DNA of 64,000 nt from Flavobacterium phragmitis. GTDB taxonomy: Bacteria > Bacteroidota > Bacteroidia > Flavobacteriales > Flavobacteriaceae. Below the pieces are notes generated by a model. The model did no database searches. It had not been told where the DNA came from and saw only the letters and a program-made list of their open reading frames with translations. A program made the translations under genes and the position numbers. The stretch spans positions 1 to 64,000 of the forward strand of contig NZ_FOMH01000020.1 of NCBI RefSeq assembly GCF_900112575.1. Reading direction: 5' to 3'. The stretch's first letter is position 1; every line of letters starts with the position of its first letter. Positions 53,321 through 61,024 of the stretch are shown piece by piece.

Positions 53321-54454
53321 ATGAAAACAAATAAAATAATTGTTGGGTTATTCCTTCTTCCAATATCTGGCCTATTGTCTTGCAGCCGTCAGCAGGAAAT
53401 AACACCACAACACAAGACTATACAGCAGGCTGTTTTTGCAAGCGGGAACCTGGAGCAGGAAGATGAATATTTAATTTCAGCGGCTGCCGATGGCATTATC
53501 CGGGAACTGGGCATTCGTGAAGGTGATTATATTTCTAAAGGAGAATTACTGGTAAGGATTGACAGTGACGTTTCCGATACGCAGCTGCAGGAAGCGCGGG
53601 TAGTTTATAACGATGCGAAACAAAATTCGTCGGCTAGTGCACCGCAATTACAGCAGATAAAATCACAGATAAACCAGTCTAGGAATCAGCTCAATCTGGA
53701 CAAAATCAACTATCAGCGTTATGCCGATCTGCGCGGGAAAAATTCTGTATCGCAGTTGGAATATGAAAAAGCAGAACTACAATACAAAGCCTCACAAAGT
53801 AGTCTGCAGGTATTGGAGAAGAGTTACAAACAAGCACAGGATGCATTACAATTAAATGCTGACCGTAGTCTGCAACAGGTAAAAACACAGCAGGCCATTT
53901 TAAACGATTACAGCATACTGGCAGATAAGGACGGTATTGTGCTTGATGTTTTAAAAAAGAAAGGCGAATTGGTACGGAAAGGCGAGGTGATTGCCAAAAT
54001 CGGCAGTGGTAAAAACATCCTTAAGCTATTTATTGCAGAAGATGATATTACAAAACTTTCCATAGGCCAGCGAGCGATTGTGCAGATGAACAATTATCCC
54101 GACACAACATTTACCGCATCTATCACAAAGATACTTCCAGCGTTTGACGAGACAGAACAATCATTCACAGCAGAGGCAGCCTTTGTAAATCCGCCACAGC
54201 TTTTACTTTCAGGCACACAGCTTCAGGCAAATATTAAGCAGCCAGGCACAAAGAAAGTTTTAGTTATTCCATCAACAGCGGTCATCCGTGGCAAATATGT
54301 AGAGTTAAAAAATGGTGAAGAAAAAGAAATAAAGACAGGACAAAAATCAGGCAATTGGGTGGAAGTAAAACAAGGCTTGACCGAAAAAGATATTATTCTT
54401 TTACCAAAGGGAAAGGATAATCAACAAGATGTTACAAAGCCAGTTACGGAGTAA
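53321..54454 (+). CDS. HlyD-family periplasmic adaptor, lipoprotein
   Basis: 377 residues from ATG 53321 (MKTNKIIVGLFLLPISGLLSCSRQQ). The frame opens at 53177, inside tolC, but only this start has a lipobox (LLSC, Cys21). Barrel-sandwich half (ADGIIRELGIREGDYISKGELLVRID), long coiled hairpin (about 95-195, ...LDKINYQRYADLRGKNSVSQLEYEKAELQYKASQSS), second half (ILADKDGIVLDVLKKKGELVRKGEVIAKIG) and a beta-barrel domain. It links the ABC pump to TolC. It is tethered as a lipoprotein, like many Bacteroidetes adaptors. Confidence 0.9.
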   Translation: MKTNKIIVGLFLLPISGLLSCSRQQEITPQHKTIQQAVFASGNLEQEDEYLISAAADGIIRELGIREGDYISKGELLVRIDSDVSDTQLQEARVVYNDAKQNSSASAPQLQQIKSQINQSRNQLNLDKINYQRYADLRGKNSVSQLEYEKAELQYKASQSSLQVLEKSYKQAQDALQLNADRSLQQVKTQQAILNDYSILADKDGIVLDVLKKKGELVRKGEVIAKIGSGKNILKLFIAEDDITKLSIGQRAIVQMNNYPDTTFTASITKILPAFDETEQSFTAEAAFVNPPQLLLSGTQLQANIKQPGTKKVLVIPSTAVIRGKYVELKNGEEKEIKTGQKSGNWVEVKQGLTEKDIILLPKGKDNQQDVTKPVTE

Positions 54455-54467
54455 AGAATATACAGGT

Positions 54468-54614
54468 ATGGGCTTGCACTTTGGCGCACGACATCTTCAT
54501 ATTTCTAATGGCAATACAAAAACACCTGAAAGAAACCCTTCACACGACAGCAACGGATTATTTGCTGGATTAAGCTGGGATTTAAAAAAAGAAAGAAATG
54601 GCAAATATAAATAA
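54468..54614 (+). pseudogene. C-terminal fragment of a PagL-like lipid A deacylase (acyloxyacyl hydrolase)
   Basis: A frame of about 48 codons (ATG 54468, or 54429 with extra residues that overlap the adaptor gene) reads MGLHFGARHLHISNGNTKTP, then NPSHDSNGLFAGLSWDLKK. The HxSN motif with the following P...SNG..G.S..L is the C-terminal signature of PagL-type deacylases, whose full length is about 170-200 residues. The rest of the gene is missing, and what remains overlaps the permease start by 17 bases. It looks like the end of a gene left when an adaptor gene was joined in front. Confidence 0.6.
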
Positions 54615-55839
54615 CAAAATTTCCTGGACACATCTTACTTCCAAAGTAAAACAGTTGATTGTAGCAGTATTAAGCGTAACATTTGGAATATCGATGTACG
54701 TTTTTATGAACAGCTTTATGAATGGTGTAAATAATGCCCAAACCGATATCACATTTACCTCAATGTCACACATAAGAGTATATAATGATCCTGCAGGAGA
54801 ACCTGCAATACTGCTGTCGCAAAAGAGTACTTCGGATACATTGACTATGGTGAGCAATGCCAAACACATCAATTATACAGAAGGTATGATTAATGCCGAT
54901 GAAGTAAAAGAAGTACTGCAAAAAAACAAAGACATTGTCGCTATTACCGAGCAGGTCAATCAAAATGTATTTTTCAGAAATGGCGTAACCAAAGTAAGCG
55001 GTTCACTTTCTGGTGTTGATACAGCGAACGAAATTCAGATGTTTAACACCACAGAATATATAACCGAAGGCAGTTTAAATGATTTAGACAAGCGTTCGGA
55101 TGCTGTGGTACTGGGCACTGGATTGGCGGATAAGTTAAGTGCGTCAATGGGGGACAATATATCGCTTACTACAGCCGATGGCGTAAATAAAGTTTTTAAG
55201 GTCGTGGGACTAATAGAAACAGGGAGCGGAAGTGTCGATAAGAGCCGTGCGATTATTTCCATTAATACAGCGAGACAGTTATTATCCAAGAATAAAAGTT
55301 ATGCCACAGATGTGATGGCAAATGTAAAGGACTACAACGATGCGAAAACTATTGCTGATGAAGTGCGTTCAGATATTAAATACAAAACAGAAGCCTGGCA
55401 GGAAGGCAATGCCCAATTAGAATCTGCAAATACCCTGCGGGACATCATAGCGATTGCTGTTTCCCTTACCATACTTATTGTGGCGGGTTTTGGAATTTAT
55501 AACATTATGAATATGACCGTGAGTGAAAAGATACGGGAGATTGCCATCCTGAAGGCGATGGGTTTTGATGGCAGAGACATCGTGTACATTTTCCTTGTTC
55601 AATCTGTTATCATCGGGTTAATAGGTGGTTTTATAGGCTTGTTATTAGGTTTTGCTGTTGCTTCTATTGTAGACAGAATTCCATTTAAGATTGCATCATT
55701 TGATACATTGCCCATTACCTATCTGCCTGCAGATTATATTTTGGCAATGATTTTTGGCCTGGCCATTACGTTTATTGCCGGCTATTTACCTGCGAGAAAG
55801 GCATCCAAAATAGACCCTGTACAAATTTTAAGAGGATGA
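54598..55839 (+). CDS. FtsX-like (MacB-type) ABC transporter permease
   Basis: 413 residues. N-terminal helix (about 18-40), a periplasmic region (about 45-275) that resembles MacB's periplasmic part, and three C-terminal helices (about 283-310, 335-360, 378-400). The FtsX core has NIMNMTVSEKIREIAILKAMGFDGRDIVYIFL and ends LPARKASKIDPVQILRG. Permeases of this type work with a separate ATPase (55 bases further on) and a HlyD adaptor and are efflux rather than import pumps. The stop codon overlaps the start of the Tyr/Cys-rich gene. Confidence 0.92.
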   Translation: MANINNKISWTHLTSKVKQLIVAVLSVTFGISMYVFMNSFMNGVNNAQTDITFTSMSHIRVYNDPAGEPAILLSQKSTSDTLTMVSNAKHINYTEGMINADEVKEVLQKNKDIVAITEQVNQNVFFRNGVTKVSGSLSGVDTANEIQMFNTTEYITEGSLNDLDKRSDAVVLGTGLADKLSASMGDNISLTTADGVNKVFKVVGLIETGSGSVDKSRAIISINTARQLLSKNKSYATDVMANVKDYNDAKTIADEVRSDIKYKTEAWQEGNAQLESANTLRDIIAIAVSLTILIVAGFGIYNIMNMTVSEKIREIAILKAMGFDGRDIVYIFLVQSVIIGLIGGFIGLLLGFAVASIVDRIPFKIASFDTLPITYLPADYILAMIFGLAITFIAGYLPARKASKIDPVQILRG

Positions 55840-56042
55840 TGAAGAAATATTTTAAACAGATATTTCCACGTGAAGAAGTAGAATTTATTATGTCGATCCT
55901 TCTTTTAGGAGTATCAGCTTTAATTCTCGGCTATTATAACTATTACTGCTGTAACTGTTACAACTATTACTGCTATTATTACCCAAATAGCTATGAATGT
56001 GAGTATTATTGGTATTACGATTATTACTATGGGTGTTATTAA
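55836..56042 (+). CDS. Tyr/Cys-rich small membrane-anchored protein (novel)
   Basis: 68 residues. ATG 55836 overlaps the TGA of the permease (55837-55839), so it is coupled to it. Residues 1-16 are basic, 17-35 a membrane helix (FIMSILLLGVSALILGYY). The last 36 residues contain 19 Tyr and 6 Cys with single Asn, Pro, Trp, Asp, Glu spacers. The Tyr codons are a mix of TAT and TAC (13 and 6), Cys TGC/TGT and Glu GAA/GAG also vary, so it is not a simple DNA repeat. I know no family like it. It could be an exported, crosslinked or metal-binding peptide or a pump subunit; none is shown. The gene lies between permease and ATPase. Confidence 0.6.
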   Translation: MMKKYFKQIFPREEVEFIMSILLLGVSALILGYYNYYCCNCYNYYCYYYPNSYECEYYWYYDYYYGCY

Positions 56043-56052
56043 AAATAATAAA

Positions 56053-56724
56053 ATGAAAGCATTAACTGCAAATAAAATTACAAAATACTTTCACGACCCT
56101 GAAACGTTTCAGGTATTGAAAGACGTGAGTTTTGACGTAAACAAAGGAGAATTTGTCTCCATTGTTGGTAAATCAGGTTCGGGTAAATCTACCCTTCTGT
56201 ATCTTCTCTCTACAATGGATACATCTTACGAAGGAAACATCACTATCAATGACACAACGGTTACCGGGCTAACACAAAACCAATTAGCAAAATTCAGAAA
56301 TGAGCATATCGGATTTGTATTTCAGTTTCATTATCTGCTCCCGGAATTTTCCGTTTTGGACAATGTAATGCTGCCGGCATTGAAGCTTAAAAAGAAATCT
56401 AAAGAGGAAATAGAAGCAAGGGCAATGGAATTATTGACATTACTTGATATTAAAGGACACGAAACTAAAAAAGCATCTAAAATATCGGGAGGCCAGCAGC
56501 AAAGAGTTGCTATCGCAAGAGCTTTGATCAACGAACCAGCCATCATTATGGGAGATGAGCCTACTGGAAATCTGGATAGTAAAAATACCAAAATTGTGTT
56601 TGACATTTTTCGCCAGTTAGCCAAGGAAAAAGGGCAAACCATTATTGCCGTTACCCACGATGACGAATTTGCCGCCAATTGTGACAGGATTATTGAAATG
56701 GTGGATGGAAAAATCATTCAATAA
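56053..56724 (+). CDS. ABC transporter ATPase (LolD/MacB-type)
   Basis: 223 residues from ATG 56053 (MKALTANKITKYFHDPETFQVL); the frame is open from 55993 but overlaps the preceding gene. Walker A GKSGSGKST (about 42-50), Q-loop FVFQFHYLLPEF, signature SGGQQQRVAIARAL, Walker B IIMGDEPTGNLD, H-switch AVTHDDEF. It drives the FtsX-type permease. The order permease - small protein - ATPase is unusual, since permease and ATPase are mostly adjacent. Confidence 0.95.
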   Translation: MKALTANKITKYFHDPETFQVLKDVSFDVNKGEFVSIVGKSGSGKSTLLYLLSTMDTSYEGNITINDTTVTGLTQNQLAKFRNEHIGFVFQFHYLLPEFSVLDNVMLPALKLKKKSKEEIEARAMELLTLLDIKGHETKKASKISGGQQQRVAIARALINEPAIIMGDEPTGNLDSKNTKIVFDIFRQLAKEKGQTIIAVTHDDEFAANCDRIIEMVDGKIIQ

Positions 56725-56814
56725 GAGGGTTTTATTATAAACCCGGTACTAAAAAACTTAATGTCCGTTAATCCATGGATTAAAAAAAAACTTAAATATT
56801 AAATAAATACTATT

Positions 56815-57306
56815 ATGAAAACCATTCAAGAATTCTTTACCAAATTCACTTTCACGATAGCCCTTCTCACTGGTCTATCATCCAACCTGCAAGCGCAGCG
56901 TATTGTAAGGGTTGTGCCGCGGAACAATACTGTGGTAGTTTACAGCGGTGTTTCTTATCGCTATGCGAACGGGTGCTATTATAAACCGCATCCCAGCGGC
57001 TTTGTCGTGGTTACGCCTCCAGTTGGGCTGCGTGTGCGCGTATTGCCAGTGGGATATACCAACGTGGTAATAGGTGGAAGAGCTTATTTTTATTTCGGAG
57101 GGGTTTACTACGTACAGCTGCAACCTAATAGTTACGAAATTGTCGAAATTCCGAAAGAAGCCTCTCTAACTGGTCTTCCTGATGGAGCCGAAACCATAAC
57201 AATCAATGGTAAGAAATATTACAAAATTGGTAATACATATTACGAAAAACTTATCTCCGAAAACGGCACAGAACGATATGTAATGGTAGGGGAAAAAATA
57301 CAATAG
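56815..57306 (+). CDS. DUF6515 family secreted protein
   Basis: 163 residues; signal peptide about 1-27 (SSNLQAQ). Repeated Tyr-rich units: VSYRYANGCYYKPHPSGFVVVTPPVGLRVRVLP, RAYFYFGGVYYVQ, GKKYYKIGNTYYEKLI, characteristic of DUF6515. A possible stem (GGGTTT/AAACCC) lies between the ATPase and this gene. The function is unknown, but its place in the efflux operon and its Tyr-rich nature are of interest next to the Tyr/Cys-rich gene. Confidence 0.85.
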   Translation: MKTIQEFFTKFTFTIALLTGLSSNLQAQRIVRVVPRNNTVVVYSGVSYRYANGCYYKPHPSGFVVVTPPVGLRVRVLPVGYTNVVIGGRAYFYFGGVYYVQLQPNSYEIVEIPKEASLTGLPDGAETITINGKKYYKIGNTYYEKLISENGTERYVMVGEKIQ

Positions 57307-57327
57307 TACCACCTACAAAAAATCAAG

Positions 57328-58209
57328 ATGAATAAACACAAGCTCCTTTTACTAGCGACACTCTTATTTGCCAATATCTTATTTGCCCAGGACAGGGATT
57401 TATTAAATGTCAGCTATGCCGTTTCGACATTAAAATATAACGACACTGCTGCTAATGCCAATTCATTTGATCTGAAACTCAAACTGCCGGTGTTACAAAA
57501 AAAAGAGAATACCATTGTCGGAATAGTGGGTTACAAAAATCTATCGCTGCAGAATTTCCCGGCGGAATATACCGGTAATTTACACGGCATCACTCTACAG
57601 GGAGCCTGGATTTATAAATTATCCGATAGAAAAGGCCTGACCTTTTTTGCCCAGGCAGGATTGTTTACAGATTTACGGGATGTCAGCGGCAAAGATTTCA
57701 GGTACACTGCCGGCTTGCGTTACAGAGTAAAACATTCCGAAAAGTTAATTACGGGTTGGGGTTTGGCTTATTCCAGACAGTTTTTTGGTAACCAGATTAT
57801 TCCATTCATTGATGTAGATTACAGACCTAATGATAAATGGAGCCTTACCGGACAGTTCCCCATCAAACCAAAAGTACTTTATCATTTTAATGATAAATGG
57901 AGTGCAGGGATGGAATTATCTGCGGATGCATCCAGTTACAGGCTTTCAGCAGCGGAAAGCAACAATGAGTTTATCCAGGTCAATCAATGGACTGGTTTGG
58001 CAAAGCTGGAATATCAGTTTGCAAAAGGCTGGCAACTGAATATTGGGGCCGGCAGAAATTTTAGACAGAGCTACAAACTTTATGATGATGCAGCTACTAC
58101 ACCCTGGACCGTTATTACTATCCCTTTAGGTAAAAAGCCAGACCCCATCCATGAAATAGACAGCAGAGGATTGACTATCCAGGCAGGCATTTCATTTAGA
58201 CCGTTCTAG
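57328..58209 (+). CDS. DUF6268 family outer-membrane beta-barrel protein
   Basis: 293 residues; signal peptide 1-20 (LFANILFAQ). Strand-rich body with LKYNDTAANANSFDLKLKLPVLQKK, LQGAWIYKLSDRKGLTFFAQAGLFTDLRD, YRPNDKWSLTGQFPIKPKVLYHFNDKWSAG, ending LTIQAGISFRPF, a DUF6268-type outer-membrane barrel. It lies 21 bases after DUF6515 and 32 bases ahead of the kinase gene. It may be an outer-membrane component of the efflux-associated system. Function unknown. Confidence 0.85.
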   Translation: MNKHKLLLLATLLFANILFAQDRDLLNVSYAVSTLKYNDTAANANSFDLKLKLPVLQKKENTIVGIVGYKNLSLQNFPAEYTGNLHGITLQGAWIYKLSDRKGLTFFAQAGLFTDLRDVSGKDFRYTAGLRYRVKHSEKLITGWGLAYSRQFFGNQIIPFIDVDYRPNDKWSLTGQFPIKPKVLYHFNDKWSAGMELSADASSYRLSAAESNNEFIQVNQWTGLAKLEYQFAKGWQLNIGAGRNFRQSYKLYDDAATTPWTVITIPLGKKPDPIHEIDSRGLTIQAGISFRPF

Positions 58210-58241
58210 AAAACCTTACTTTTTGTAACTTTATCAGAAAA

Positions 58242-59216
58242 ATGAAACTGCCCATTGAAAAAATACTGCCCATTGCACTATGTATCGTATTTCCTGCATT
58301 AAATGCGATTACGACCAGAGGGATTATAAACATTTTTGATGTTGATTCCTTGATATGGTTTCGGTGGGCAGCTGTTTCAATGATGCTTTACCTGCTTTGG
58401 ATCCTGCTGGATTATATTTCTAAAAAAGCGGAAACGTACAGATTTCTTAAATCAATCATTGCAGCAACTGCTTTGCTTATTGTAGTCTACAATATATTTC
58501 TGCTCACCCCGCTGTTTGAAAATAAGAATCTGAAATGGATGTTTGTGATGCGCTATTTTATTGCCATCATTCCATTTCTAATAATTCAGTATGCCTTTCG
58601 TGCCAACAAAAAAGTAGCACAATTGGAACTTGAAAAACAGCAGATACAAACGGAAAACTACAAGGTTCAATTAGAAGCATTACGCACGAAAGCCGACCCG
58701 CATTTTTTATTCAATTCTCTTAATACGCTTCGTACAATGGTGCGTCATCGAGACCCCAAATCCGAACAGTTCATCCTTAGTCTTTCCGACTTTTACCGGC
58801 AAACTTTACGGTATAACGAAAGCACATTGATTAAACTGATTGATGAGGTAAAGGTACTGGAATCCTATTTGTTTCTAATGAAAAACAGAAATGAGCAGGC
58901 TGTACAAGTCAGCATTCAGATTGCTGAAGAATTGTACGAACACCAAATTCCTACATTGGCATTGCAGACCGTGATAGAAAACTGTTTCAAGCATAATATG
59001 ATGACATCGAAAATACCTTTGTATATTGAGATCAAAAGTGCCGATAATTATATTGAAATTAAAAATAATGTTCAACCCAGGATTACCAGCAGTTCATCTT
59101 CCGGTTACGGATTGGAAAATTTGAAAAAGAGGTACGAGCTGCTAAACATTGAAAACGGAGTGGATATTGAATCGACAGATGGCCACTTTCTTATAAGACT
59201 TAAACTTATTTTATGA
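58242..59216 (+). CDS. LytS-type membrane sensor kinase of the efflux operon
   Basis: 324 residues. Four membrane helices (about 8-30, 35-60, 68-90, 100-122), then the kinase: coiled part EKQQIQTENYKVQLEALRTKADPHFLFNSLNTLRTMV with the phospho-His in PHFLFN, and PTLALQTVIENCFKHNM as N-box. It is co-transcribed with the LytTR regulator (32-base gap) and sits in the same operon as the pump. The ligand is not known; the pump's substrate or a lipid signal is a natural guess. Confidence 0.92.
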   Translation: MKLPIEKILPIALCIVFPALNAITTRGIINIFDVDSLIWFRWAAVSMMLYLLWILLDYISKKAETYRFLKSIIAATALLIVVYNIFLLTPLFENKNLKWMFVMRYFIAIIPFLIIQYAFRANKKVAQLELEKQQIQTENYKVQLEALRTKADPHFLFNSLNTLRTMVRHRDPKSEQFILSLSDFYRQTLRYNESTLIKLIDEVKVLESYLFLMKNRNEQAVQVSIQIAEELYEHQIPTLALQTVIENCFKHNMMTSKIPLYIEIKSADNYIEIKNNVQPRITSSSSSGYGLENLKKRYELLNIENGVDIESTDGHFLIRLKLIL

Positions 59217-59248
59217 AGGATGCCATCTAAATTCTCAACCGAAATAAT

Positions 59249-59995
59249 ATGAATATACTGATAGTAGAAGACGAATTACACACCTCCAAACTGCTGAAGG
59301 AAATAATTGAGCAGGATGAAGATTTTTTGGTAACCGAACGTCTGGAGTCTGTAGCGGAGGCCGTGCAATATCTAAGTAAACATCAGCAGAAATTAGACTT
59401 GATTTTTCTGGATATTCAGTTAGCCGACGGGCATAGCTTTGAGATTTTCAACCATATTGACGTTACAGTTCCCGTTGTGTTTTGTACTGCTTATGATCAA
59501 TACACTTTAAAAGCCATTAAAAACAACGGCATTGATTATATTCTCAAGCCTTTCAAGGAGGAAGACATTCACACTGCACTAAACAAATACAAGAGGCTGG
59601 CCCAGACTTTTAGGGACAAATCTTTGACACCTTTACAATTTCCTGGTACAACTCAGTACCAGCAAAGCTTTCTGACACAATATCGAGATAAAACGCTGGT
59701 GAAATATGTAAAAGATATTGCTCTTTTTTACATTGAATTTGAAACTGTTTATATATATACATTAAACGGTGAAAAATTTTCCTTGTTCAAAAATATGGAA
59801 TACATCGAATCGGTTTGTGACCCTAAACAGTTCTTTCGCATCAACAGGCAGGTATTGATCAGTAAAGAAGCTGTATTGTCCATTGAGCCCTATTTCAACA
59901 GAAAAGTCATTGTTCAAACGAAGTTCAACCTATCAGAAAAATTAGTTGTAAGCAGGTTGAAAGTTACTGCTTTTAAAGACTGGCTGGAATCGTAG
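59249..59995 (+). CDS. LytTR-family response regulator of the efflux operon
   Basis: 248 residues. Receiver: MNILIVEDELHTSKLL, phospho-acceptor Asp in LDLIFLDIQLADG (near 57), Lys in YILKPFKEEDI. LytTR domain about 140-245 (TLVKYVKDIALFYIEFETVYIYTLNGEKFSLFKNMEYIESV, FFRINRQVLISKEAV). It is the likely ligand of the paired TGTTCA sites at 51504-51539 and 60094-60127, which would make the operon self-regulated and add the DUF4397 gene to its regulon. Confidence 0.93.
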   Translation: MNILIVEDELHTSKLLKEIIEQDEDFLVTERLESVAEAVQYLSKHQQKLDLIFLDIQLADGHSFEIFNHIDVTVPVVFCTAYDQYTLKAIKNNGIDYILKPFKEEDIHTALNKYKRLAQTFRDKSLTPLQFPGTTQYQQSFLTQYRDKTLVKYVKDIALFYIEFETVYIYTLNGEKFSLFKNMEYIESVCDPKQFFRINRQVLISKEAVLSIEPYFNRKVIVQTKFNLSEKLVVSRLKVTAFKDWLES

Positions 59996-60093
59996 TTTAC
60001 ACGGTTTATTTCTATTCGTAAGTGATATTTTGATAATTAATTTCTACTTCCCCTTAATTGAAAATTCATTGCAATTAAATTCAAAGTCTCAAA

Positions 60094-60168
60094 TGTTCAA
60101 TTGAAGTTTTTGTTTGTTCAATTCATCCAAATCTTGAGTTGTCTAAAGGTTAACACTCAATAGTTTTG
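60094..60168 (+). promoter_or_regulatory. Paired LytTR-type operator and promoter of the DUF4397 gene
   Basis: TGTTCAATT occurs at 60094-60102 and 60115-60123, 21 bp apart. TAGTTTTG (60161-60168), an exact -7 box, starts 46 bp after the start of the proximal copy and ends 29 bases ahead of the ATG. Spacing between copies and distance to the -7 box are the same as at the efflux operon (51504-51578). All four half-sites fit TGTTCAwyTs. Confidence 0.75.
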
Positions 60169-60196
60169 CTTGTATAAACAATAAAACTTTTATGTT

Positions 60197-60892
60197 ATGA
60201 AGAAACTATTTATTTTCAAATTAATGATCATTGCAATGTCGGTAACAACTTTAATATCTTGTAATGATGATGACGGTGATTGTTATTGTGCAGAACAACA
60301 GGATGCTGCCCGCGGAACTATTACCAATGCGAGCCCCAATTCAGGCAGTTTAGACTTTTTCTCAGATGAAAACAAGATAAATTCTTCTGCCCTGAATTAT
60401 ACCGATACTTTTGGCTATTACAATTTCTATACTGGTAAAAGAACTTTCAGCGTTAAAAACAATGCTGGAGATATACTGGCGCAAACGGATATTGACCTGA
60501 AAAATGGCGATTATTTCAGCGTTTTTGCCGTCAATACCTTCAGTAATATAGAACTCATATCCTATAACGACTTTGTCACTTATCCTAAAAGCAATAACGC
60601 AGTTGTACGTTTTATAAATCTTTCATCTGACTCGGAGGCTATAGATATAAAAAGCGCCGCCAAAGATTTTGCTGCTGGTCTGTCTTTTAAGGAAGACACC
60701 GAATTTGCCGAAGTATCAAGTGGTTTTTATGATTTTACTTTTTATAAAACCGGCACCGGCGAGGTATTATTTTCTCAAAAAGATTTTGAACTCAGACCTG
60801 GCAGAATTTATACTATTTACACCAAAGGTTTTGTTACCCCGCCCAGCGGCAGTAATGACACTTTTTCGACTAAAACAATCGTAAACTTTTAG
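60197..60892 (+). CDS. DUF4397 domain lipoprotein
   Basis: 231 residues; lipobox LISC (Cys22), then NDDDGDC, acidic and Cys-containing. The C-terminal half (about 130-215) is a DUF4397 domain: NNAVVRFINLSSDSEAIDIKSAAKDF ... FYDFTFYKTGTGEVLFS ... LRPGRIYTIYTKGFV. The family is a small Ig-like fold found on cell surfaces. It has its own promoter with the same operator pair as the efflux operon, so it is a candidate effector or surface marker of that response. Confidence 0.88.
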   Translation: MKKLFIFKLMIIAMSVTTLISCNDDDGDCYCAEQQDAARGTITNASPNSGSLDFFSDENKINSSALNYTDTFGYYNFYTGKRTFSVKNNAGDILAQTDIDLKNGDYFSVFAVNTFSNIELISYNDFVTYPKSNNAVVRFINLSSDSEAIDIKSAAKDFAAGLSFKEDTEFAEVSSGFYDFTFYKTGTGEVLFSQKDFELRPGRIYTIYTKGFVTPPSGSNDTFSTKTIVNF

Positions 60893-61024
60893 TGCTTCAT
60901 TTTTTAGCTGCGTTTGATAAAATTACCAAATGCAAGGATATCTGAAATATTCTTGTATTTGGTATGCTCTTCATTTGGTCTGTATAACGATCAAAAAAAC
61001 TTAACCTCAACTATTTTGTCTTTA

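Noticed and set aside
55921..56042. Tyr/Cys-rich tail as a plain trinucleotide repeat
   Set aside because: Codons for Tyr, Cys and Glu vary at the third base and other residues are interspersed, so a simple microsatellite does not explain it; kept as a gene with moderate confidence.
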